This document shows, piece after piece, positions 17,601 to 24,700 of a stretch of DNA of 25,267 nucleotides. How positions within the stretch are numbered: position 1 is the stretch's first letter; each line of letters begins with the position of its first letter. Below the pieces are notes generated by a model, which saw only the letters and a list, made by a program, of their open reading frames with translations, had not been told where the DNA came from and did not search any database. The translations under genes and the position numbers were made by a program. Source of the stretch: a virus. The stretch lies in the IMG/VR virus record IMGVR_UViG_3300035633_000452, positions 1-25,267 of that record; one strand, given 5' to 3'.

Positions 17601-19093
17601 CTATAACTATAGAAGACACTTCATTAGCTCAAACCGTTACTGTACTTACAGTAGATGATCCGATAACTTTTACATTTATAGATACAACAGCAGCTGCTGA
17701 TGGCACTTATGACAATGGTTTTGTTATAGAATCTGGGAAAACAGAAAGTAGATACAGAATTGAAAGTGTTGGATTTAACAACTTATATCGACTAAAAAAT
17801 GTACTAGGTGATGCTCCTCGCTTTACTGATTTCGGTGTTGCAGTTGATGATCTTATGATTATCAGTGGTGAGACATTTGCTAGCAACAACACTGGTGTTT
17901 TCCGTGTACTGGGTGTTGACAATGAGTCTGTGTTGTTTGAAAACTCTTTAGCTTCTGAGCAGCGAGATCTTTTTGTCCCATTTAATAACCTACAAGATGC
18001 TGTTAACTGGGTATCTAACTTTGATGAAGTTAGCGGAACTGCTGGCACATTTAAAAATGTAGCTATAGGTACTTGGGTTAAGAAAAAGGAAGACTCAGAA
18101 GAGCGGTTTGTACAGGTTATTGACCTTCTAGATGCATCAGATGTATCCACTACAGCTGAGCTTGCTGTTAAGTTGAAGCTAGGACAGAACTACACAGGAA
18201 CGAGTTCTAGTGCTGAAGGTGTAGCATTTGATCAGATATCAGGCCCAGATGCAGGCATAGTGCTAGACAGTATCGACGACATTAGATTTTTGGAAGGTGA
18301 TGCAGCAAGGGTTGGTGACTCTATATTTATCGACAACATTGCTAATTCTTCTTGGTTTTCATCCTCAAATGCTGGAAACTTTACGATTCAGCAGATTGGA
18401 ACTAACGCATCTTATAGGCCGTTTGTTAGAGTAGAAAACTCACTAGCTATAGCTCAAACTGGAGTTGATGCTGGTGTTAGCTTGCAAGGTCTATTTATTC
18501 TAGAGAGCGATAGTAATAAATTTAGTTCTGTAAGACTTGTAGAGCACTCATCTATCGATGAAACTGATTCCAATAAGCGTCAGATTTATGTTACTCCAGA
18601 AACAAGAACATACAAAATGTCTCGTTCTAATGGAACTGTCGTGAGATCTCTAGGTAAACTAAACTACTCTAGTGACGTCACTATTGGAATTGACGGCTAC
18701 AACTACTACACAGGACTGCTAAGAACTGTACAAAGAATCTTAGATGGTTTTGAACCTGAAGCTACAACGTTTCCTGGACGCAGAGCAGTTGGTAGCGCAA
18801 TTGAGACACTTGGACCATTGATTAAAAAAGTTTCAATTGCACTAGATGTGGTAACCACAGAAGGTGTTAACGTCAATGAGATTATTAGTGATGTTAAATC
18901 TTCGATAATCGACTATGTTGATGATCTAGGTGTTGGTGAAGATGTTATTCTTTCTGAGATAATAGTTCGTGTAATGGAAATTTCAGGCGTAGAATCTGTC
19001 ACGTTCACAACACCTTCTCCAAACACCGATCGTATTGCAGTGGCAGATAATGAAAAACCATTCGTAACATCTGACAATATTGCAATTGCGTAG
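11630..19093 (+). CDS. Giant baseplate J-like (gp6-like) wedge protein
   Basis: This 2487-aa protein has baseplate J family sequence at both ends. The N-terminal 300 or so residues include a helical start, an IPAGEDVVTNVPIVSI strand and the diagnostic DGRDVESDDDFRERIKAYSN followed by RGTENAI (about 263-290). The C-terminal 140 residues (from about 2347) contain GYNYYTGLLRTVQRIL and the terminal helix-strand pattern of J proteins. P2/Mu J and T4 gp6 are roughly 300-660 aa. The excess here is an insert of about 2000 residues made of repeated beta modules. Two have a dG...tf.t..F..at..EV pattern (about 371-455 and 501-585). At least five have a GD.i.i...N.G.f.I...V.N pattern (about 687, 1128, 1742, 2041 and 2201). 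Three have a YF...G...WYd pattern (from about 1236, 1341 and 1800). One has an HNLEVGD pattern (1984). The protein forms the wedge ring around the hub. ATG 11630 follows the stop by two bases. Confidence 0.85.
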   Translation: MTVNIRSFNQILGQMVRKIVADTPLNDIREGSALLTLLEAAAQSDFENNASILNVLELLSIDALRNSDLDARATDLGLSRIAAQRSTGFVEIGDSSITKRSTTLFQVKPAPIAGSTVLFVNDAQSWNSTGGELFIGRGTANFEGPITYTSIIDNGSFYTINLASALQKDHLSSETVVDAQGTADRRIVQGTVVIIPPNNQNPQIEFRTLRDATIPAGEDVVTNVPIVSIVAGTRSNAGINTITQFSSPPFTTATVTNTTAITDGRDVESDDDFRERIKAYSNSLARGTENAILSEVIGVSDNDDGKQVVSATITEPPRVGDPSILYIDDSTGFQPSFQGQSVDQLLTEASGNEEFLQLANFPLPRPQAVNAADGPYEISEGMTLRVLVDGVEEQVTFSTSQFINSASATLAEVIVAINDQSNTFKCTFTANSTRLLLFPTSSESETIQVAALRDNEDSSLYANSQFKFPTDEFSYIRLFQNSTLLSERARSASLLTNEFSSWNILSQGNIVIEVDGTPAQDRLFTTTDFGGTTFEALTLDDWVNAFNQKFAGLTATATSSGRMQITSNNEGAASLVNVVGGSFFDTWFTGLDTRSAGRNSDFELNRQNGNIRILTPISQGDTISAGSEDTKGSITSSSTTTGTYNLATDANSRRAEAVITSDMSDFAVRESAVAPLNGTITISDQGSSVMRVMSSSVTSFASVVPGDFIFITNRGSLVGWVDPENAGIFKIVAKGGHSSAGVDSYVEVKNATIVPGTHTVDSADDVHVFKSDTYPQIWSGLLTPNPASSTLNDIVESFDDNLVNVIASIFKTNSVKLTSTTEDGGSIAVPVSTGNASTLFATRQGQQSGTPSQIANRANITAATGYFKRTEPSNSDIWLGRYIYSDVRGTLTSDAEPGTAGVDVYSEQLEATGVLTDALVDYDDVLNITGGSNKSHYRSVRDLLAGDVVGTQHELPRTVMDYVVDEDINIMRPLTFYPDDSIVFILDQDSVAKTIDVSMSRTGVVNNEFTATDLSFSANDADNEPGITFGNLQVWGKDTADTEFQNYAVWFRARNWYVSGGVGSGGGSMILRADEYGPHGERLRFTIDYPQSPALAATISHNNLPEHTDITFRFGSDIEIPTSIVAADQFTVTDLGGNNFRYTFQSVATDFSQIAADNIVTFGNDSGVSAANRGTLRITAVDDSLKTIDVYNPSGSATIVGSAEVTQVTTAADIAGSTTNSNVIVNKTGTGVNDGDYFVIEDSAGLVAVYYQKILPLPTPGSLGVNRIISVTLSGGESDATVAGLTAGALAADSEFIASAISNILNIDNVDNGPFQIAADGTVAFVYSGTVGVADDSLEGEYFILQDQNGSVAFWYDVSGVATEPLHGADRSVEIVSVVAGDSAIDVASKTAVAITSDSQFSASAATNIITITDANNGVRPTSSAGTTPFTVAQITAGVDDTFETISIPLSVKFYPLLNTAVDEIATVVSSSPLIEATVLDNSNDIVLATKDEVYTPAGIGDFSVSLAYGHDPASTNNDYVSFYDSISWVKDFENSNPQFALKSPLILQGVAPSAYSIDSTVNRDSTETGEFFKLVPTTLNNLLHHFTQKALSQLPIVADVDIASNIRGVQVKSKIVGSSGAVEVVGGNANSVQYSIFDEGVTVTQSGKDFTELTIASSPVTLTDGTLISVENTNAAQRLSRVKSSDTLDVSVNVDQTSEYIYNQKDNRLNNVVKMSVADQSATYSRPAGTVWRWTFNDAGSKFRVTGLSPALAGTAPNDFNAAGTGTTAALVSELVQTGSATDVQILDLSVNDLPTQADYFIFEGPSGDTFAVYFDIDGANIQPAGGATPFGLSTHKIEVDILSSDSPNQVTSKLSTVLLADLNFLADFSGVQLQGANYDEVGEGDTLIVGGALDASWPSGNKSRQTGDGKIAGFPIIATTSSYIDVVNPNGVAMSDVSIESGSVNICPTPFLEWKLGHYAKTKISNIIISSGTATVNTPSEHNLEVGDSITIEDTSLAQTVTVLTVDDPITFTFIDTTAAADGTYDNGFVIESGKTESRYRIESVGFNNLYRLKNVLGDAPRFTDFGVAVDDLMIISGETFASNNTGVFRVLGVDNESVLFENSLASEQRDLFVPFNNLQDAVNWVSNFDEVSGTAGTFKNVAIGTWVKKKEDSEERFVQVIDLLDASDVSTTAELAVKLKLGQNYTGTSSSAEGVAFDQISGPDAGIVLDSIDDIRFLEGDAARVGDSIFIDNIANSSWFSSSNAGNFTIQQIGTNASYRPFVRVENSLAIAQTGVDAGVSLQGLFILESDSNKFSSVRLVEHSSIDETDSNKRQIYVTPETRTYKMSRSNGTVVRSLGKLNYSSDVTIGIDGYNYYTGLLRTVQRILDGFEPEATTFPGRRAVGSAIETLGPLIKKVSIALDVVTTEGVNVNEIISDVKSSIIDYVDDLGVGEDVILSEIIVRVMEISGVESVTFTTPSPNTDRIAVADNEKPFVTSDNIAIA

Positions 19094-19100
19094 GTGGTAA

Positions 19101-21626
19101 ATGGCTGACAATAAAACAAAAATTGATCGCATACATGACCTTCTGCCGAAGATCTTTAAAACAAAAGCTAACCCTAACTGGAAAGCTATTGTTGAAGCTC
19201 TTGGAGAACAGGATGAGTTGATTACTGAGCTTGTTCAAGAGGTAAGAGATCAGTTTTTTGTAGCAACAGCAGACAGACCGTATCTCGATAGATTGGGTGC
19301 AAATGTTGGAGTTGCAAGACCACAGCAGGTAGGTATGGATGATGCTACTATGCGTCGCTTTATTCCAGTCCTCTCATATCAACCAAAGCAAGTAAAGATA
19401 ATTTTAGATCAGCTTTTAGATATATTCTTTTTTAGAGAGTCAACAAGCGCTTTCACACAATCACAGCAGTTTGAACCGTTTGCTTTGAAAGATGGTTGGC
19501 AATTGCTTTACACTGCTGATGGAATCAATGAAGAATTTATCACCTTTAAAAGCAATGATTTTACAGATATTGCTAATGCAACTGCAGATGAAGTTGTAGG
19601 TGTAATAAACAGACAAGCGCAAAATAGCTTTGCTGTTGTTTTTGATGATCGTGTAAATGATAGGAAGTTTATTAGACTGTTTACTAGCACTGTTGGTGCT
19701 AAAGGTTCTGTACAAATAACTGGTGGTCAAGCTAACATCGGTCTACAGTTTGTTGGATACAATAATGAAGCGGGATCTCAAGCAGATACTCAGTGGAGTG
19801 TGACTAAAGTTGGCGATACGGTAACATTTCAACACATAGGAGGAACATCACCCAATCTATCTTCTGTAGCTGTAGGTGATGTTGCATTAATAGATGTTCC
19901 AGACAATGAAGGCTCTTTTCCTATTGAGTCCATCGATCTTTCTAACTCGTCTTTCTCATTCACCAATCTTTTTGGCACACCTGGAGTATATGATAAGTCT
20001 CTACTACCTGACTCTTCTGTAAATTTCATGACGCCTGAAAAATTCTTTGTTTACACTAAAGATAATCGGGCTATCGTATGGGAAACACAGCCAGGTCAGG
20101 TGATAGTAGAGATGCCAGCTACTCCGCCAGTGGTTAAGCGTGTATTGGAAGGCTCTGCGCATGTTAATGGACTAACTGGCACCGTCATAAATAGAATTGA
20201 CGACACAACACTAGAGTTTTCTGATGCTAGCGAATGGCCAGCAGGTGGCGGCAACTTCGTTCTGCAGCCTAGGTGTGAAATTCAAACCAGATATCTAACG
20301 GATTCTGAAGATTCTTCTGGCAGCTTAGAGTTTGGCACTAGGTTTGACAAACAAAGCTTTTACTACTCCTTTACAGGAGTTTCAGGTAATCAAATCCTAG
20401 GCATCGATCCACCTCTACCTGCAGAATCTGGCATTTTTGAAGCTAACATCTCTACATTGCAGAGAGTAGGCGATGAAGTAACTGTACAAACTGTCGCTGA
20501 GCATAATTTCAACATTGGTGAAAGTGTTAGGGTTCAGAACACACAATCAGCACTTGCTACACAGGGTGTGAGAGTTGATGTTGAGCTATTAGATTCTGCT
20601 ACAGATGTGGCAGCAAAGACAGCAGTTGCTTTAAACGATCTGCCTGGATTTACAGCAGTTTCTGCTTTCGACATTGTGACAACCACAACTGTTGATAACA
20701 ATGTAGTTACAGATGCTGCAGACGTAGATGCTGGAGCTGTTGTTAACGTGATTCAACAAGGAAATCTATCGCAACCAGAAATCACTGAGATTATGGTCCC
20801 AGATGGAGCATCTGTTAATGTAGTTGGAAGTGCACTTCGTTGGAACATTAGCGATGCATCTGGAAACGACTATCATGTTTGGTATGTTGTGAACGATGTA
20901 GCTACAGAGCAGACAAATCCAGGTATGGATGATCTTGTTAATTCTACTTTTAAAATCAACGCTATAGATACACCGACATCTTTTCGCTTTACATCTGCTG
21001 GAGAATCTGGCAATGCGACTGGTGGAATATCTCGCGTTGAACGCATAGGTATTACTAGTGGATCTATTGCATATCTCACATCAGCTAGACTGGGCACTGG
21101 AGTTCTTGGTCCAAATGTGTGGGACACTAACGCATCATTCGTACTATCTTCATTAACTTCAAATATTACTGAAGAAGTTAGACAAGGTACCAACGTTAAA
21201 ACACTTGGTATTGATGCTGGAAACAATATTCCAGATGAAGAAGGTTTTGTAATATTTGGATTTGGTACTGAAAACCAAGAAGGTCCTGTTAGATATCTCT
21301 TTAAACCTAATGATAATAGCATGCAGATAGACCCAGCATATTTCTTTGAAAACACACATGCAGTTGGAACTGCAATTACGGTTATTAGAAGACGTGGAGC
21401 ACATACACTGAGCTCCGATGGCCGTGAATTTGCTCCATATATTACAGATCCAGGTATTGCATTATCTGTACTTCAGGATCTGTTGTTGCAAGTTAAATCA
21501 GTTGGTATTTCAATGGACTTTTTGATTAGATATCCAGAACAACTATATGCTACACTCGACGTTTATAGAAGTTGTAGTGACCTGCTTTATCCAATAAGCG
21601 AAGAAGCTGCAGCAGATTGTGAGTAA
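19101..21626 (+). CDS. Baseplate protein, gpI/gp7-like candidate
   Basis: This 841-aa protein is encoded seven bases after J, with AGGTGG before ATG 19101. The N-terminal 110 residues are helical and include a RDQFFVATADRPYLDRLGAN segment, then RRFIPVLSYQPKQ and an LLDIFFFR helix. That pattern and the place just after J suggest the P2 gpI / T4 gp7-like wedge partner of J. A dG...F...DF..nATAdEV module shared with J follows (about 124-215), then a GD...N.GsF.I module (about 230-300). An HNFNIGE module (about 467) is interrupted by a module with swapped halves (about 489-605). The C-terminal part has EFAPYITDPGIALSVLQDLL (about 775-794) and a Cys-containing acidic end. Apart from the N-terminal domain it is an array of the beta modules also seen in J. 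The function is inferred from position. Confidence 0.55.
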   Translation: MADNKTKIDRIHDLLPKIFKTKANPNWKAIVEALGEQDELITELVQEVRDQFFVATADRPYLDRLGANVGVARPQQVGMDDATMRRFIPVLSYQPKQVKIILDQLLDIFFFRESTSAFTQSQQFEPFALKDGWQLLYTADGINEEFITFKSNDFTDIANATADEVVGVINRQAQNSFAVVFDDRVNDRKFIRLFTSTVGAKGSVQITGGQANIGLQFVGYNNEAGSQADTQWSVTKVGDTVTFQHIGGTSPNLSSVAVGDVALIDVPDNEGSFPIESIDLSNSSFSFTNLFGTPGVYDKSLLPDSSVNFMTPEKFFVYTKDNRAIVWETQPGQVIVEMPATPPVVKRVLEGSAHVNGLTGTVINRIDDTTLEFSDASEWPAGGGNFVLQPRCEIQTRYLTDSEDSSGSLEFGTRFDKQSFYYSFTGVSGNQILGIDPPLPAESGIFEANISTLQRVGDEVTVQTVAEHNFNIGESVRVQNTQSALATQGVRVDVELLDSATDVAAKTAVALNDLPGFTAVSAFDIVTTTTVDNNVVTDAADVDAGAVVNVIQQGNLSQPEITEIMVPDGASVNVVGSALRWNISDASGNDYHVWYVVNDVATEQTNPGMDDLVNSTFKINAIDTPTSFRFTSAGESGNATGGISRVERIGITSGSIAYLTSARLGTGVLGPNVWDTNASFVLSSLTSNITEEVRQGTNVKTLGIDAGNNIPDEEGFVIFGFGTENQEGPVRYLFKPNDNSMQIDPAYFFENTHAVGTAITVIRRRGAHTLSSDGREFAPYITDPGIALSVLQDLLLQVKSVGISMDFLIRYPEQLYATLDVYRSCSDLLYPISEEAAADCE

Positions 21627-21644
21627 ACATGACTTATGTTACGG

Positions 21645-21650
21645 TATAAT
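21645..21650 (+). promoter_or_regulatory. TATAAT in the largest intergenic gap, possible promoter
   Basis: The 77-bp gap between the gpI-like gene and the last gene is the longest in the window. It contains GGTATAAT, the same GGTATAAT found at 1797-1804. No -35 hexamer at normal spacing is visible. The gap holds no ORF of more than a few codons and no terminator-like hairpin that I can see. A promoter here could allow separate expression of the long distal gene. Confidence 0.3.
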
Positions 21651-21703
21651 TTTAGAAGTTAATGATATGTTGGCACTAGCTATAACCACAAAGTAGGGTA
21701 GAG

Positions 21704-24700
21704 ATGGCAGTTTTAGGTAGACTCCTATTCGGATCAGCACAAAGGTTAGACCTGCCTGACCTATTGTCACTTGATTCCTATGTAGCAGGTGACTTTAAGT
21801 TTCTTATCCAAAGTTTCGTTGGTTCAGATACTCCATATATTTTGAAGGGTTTTGAGGTTATTCAGCCTCAAGATGCTATTGGTACTGAAAATATATCTAT
21901 CAGTATTGCTGATTCAATTGTTTATTATCCGACTGCAAAAGCAGGCAGCTTCTATCACGGCTTGCCTGAAGGTGACACTAACGCTCAACCGCTAACACCG
22001 GTACTTCGTAAAAACGCTACTAACTTTGTATACTTAACCTTTAGTACTCAAGACACTAGTCGTGATACTCGTGCATTCTGGGATCCAGATAGCAACGGTG
22101 GTGAAGGTGCAGAGTTTAGTCAAGACGTTAACACTGAAACTGCTCTTATCGTAGAGGTTGGAGTATCAGTTACTTCCTTCCCAGAAGATACGGTTCCAGT
22201 GTGTAAGATTGATGTTGGATCATCTGTTATCGACTCCATCCAAGACTGTAGACACATGCTCTTCAGACTTGGTGCTGGTGGTCTTAATCCAGATCCGTTT
22301 TCCAACTATGATTTTAGAAGCTTACCGGGACCTGGTTTTGAGCGAAACGAGCCATCTACTGAGATGACTTCTGCAGCCGACTCAAATGCATTCCAGGGCG
22401 GCGACAAAAACATCTTCTCTCTAAAAGAGTGGATGGACGTCGTGATGACCCGCATTAAAGAACTTGGTGGTACGACGTACTGGTATCAGGGAAATCCTGG
22501 TGGCGGTGTAGGTTCATCGCCGGGTCTTGCGAATCTATTCACCGACTCGGTAGGATCTACTCTTAAATCAAAAGGTGAATGGTCGCACGATGCAGCAACT
22601 CCAGGTGAAGTAAACTGGAGTGAGGATATTCAATACTATTCTCTTACCGATCCTCGTGTCTCTATCATTAGAGCGTCTACAATCAACCTCGCCAATGAGG
22701 AAGTTGCCTATGTCGACTTGATTAGAGATGCAGATCTAAATGGATCTTCTACTTCTGTTCAGTGGCAAAATGGTTTAAATGCGGTAAACGGTGCGGTTGG
22801 TTCGTTTGAAAACCTTGCAAAAGGCGATTGGACAAAAAGACGATCAGATTCTAAACAATTCTATCTACGTGTTGAAGAATTCTATGCTGGAACTGGACTT
22901 ACTGGCGGAACAACAACTCCCGCTCTAGCCCAGTCTATTAAGCTTAGTGATAGTTACGCAGGATCTTCGGGTACAGATGCAGGTGAATACACTAAAGGTG
23001 AATACCTAACAGCAGACGTTCAGACTGATTCAAGGGACAATGCAGATCCTACCGCAGCTGGAGGTAACTTCTTTTGGCTGTCTTATAGATCTGACACCGC
23101 TGTAGGTATTACAGGTATCACACCTACTCAACTATCTCTTGCGATTGATGCTGCAGATGGTCAGCGAGCTAGAGTCACTGCTACGGCACATGGCTTGCAA
23201 GATGGTGATAGGATCACTATTACGACTGGCGCTTATGTTGGTACTTATAAGGTAGAAGTAGAAGACGCCAACGAGTTCTTTATTGAGACCGCAGTCACTG
23301 GTGACGATCCAGCAGCCGATGCATTCTACGCTATTGTTGAAACCGCTGCAGTAAACACCGATGATGGTTTTAATCTAGAAAGTGCAACACACGGTTTTGA
23401 AGACGATCAATATGTGACAATATCTGGCACAAGTACTGGATACGATAACTCTTATCAGATAAATGTAAGAGCATCTACACTTTTTCAAATTCCAATATCA
23501 TCGCTAATTCCTAACCCAGGTCCAGTAACAGCCGCTAGAGCTACTCTTCCTAGAGTCAATGTTAAGACTGAATTTGGTACTGTTAAAGTAGTTCAAGGAC
23601 AATCGATTGATATCGGTGAAAGTGAAACAGAGAATATTATGTCGTTTGTTGGCATGGACTCTCTTGCACAGACTCATCCAAACTATCTAGTACCAGACAG
23701 CTACAATACAATTAATGGATATCAAAACTACAACTCTGATCCTGAAGATAGCCTAACCACTAGGATGTCAAAGGTCACAGCAATGATGGCTGACCGAATT
23801 CAGGACCGGGGCATTCAGATTGTAGGTCGAGCTAATATAACTAGTGAAACAGTAGCAGCTAATCAAGTGGTTAAATCTACACACGATCTAGTTATCAAAA
23901 AACCTGCCGGTCCTGATCAGACAATCTCAATACAGAACAATGATATTGTTATGCCAGCAAATTCCGTAGCGGTTGTTGAGATAGATCGCGATGGAAGTGC
24001 TGCACTAGTGCCATCTGTAGAAAGCTGGGGAAGCTCGCATCTTTTAGAAGAGAATAAGCTTATCTTGTTCTATCGTTTTAGCGACGATATAGTCTACACT
24101 TGGAACTCTCAAATTCTACAGCCATTTGATCATGTTAATACTGGCAATGTAGAAGATGCACAAAATAGAAATATAATCTTCTACATGCCTGGATCTGTTC
24201 GTTGGGCATCTGGAACAGGTGACATCATATTGGATGTTCAACAGAATCCAGAAGAAACAGATATTCAAACTGTAGATGCAAGTTCTTTTGCTCAAAATGC
24301 TTACTTCGTGCTATATGCCGCAAAAGATCTAAATCAATATTATGTTTGGTTTAATCAAGATGGTGGTGGATCTGATCCAGGTGCTGCAGGTACTGGGATT
24401 GAAGTTGCTATACTTAGCTCAGACACTGCAGACGATGTTGCAAGTAAAGCTGCAGCTGTAATAAATGGAATAGCAGATTTCAATGCAACTGTAACCGATG
24501 ATGTAATTAACATAGTTAACGCAGATGTTGGTGAAGCTACAGATGCTTCTGATGGTGCAATTCCTACAAACTTCATATTTACAGTAGTGTGTCAAGGTAT
24601 TGATCCCGATCCGACTATCGTAATTCCAGGTTCAGTGAACGACAATGCTATTGATGCAGATGCGATAAATCTAAGCGGTTCGCTTCAAATTCAAGATGGA

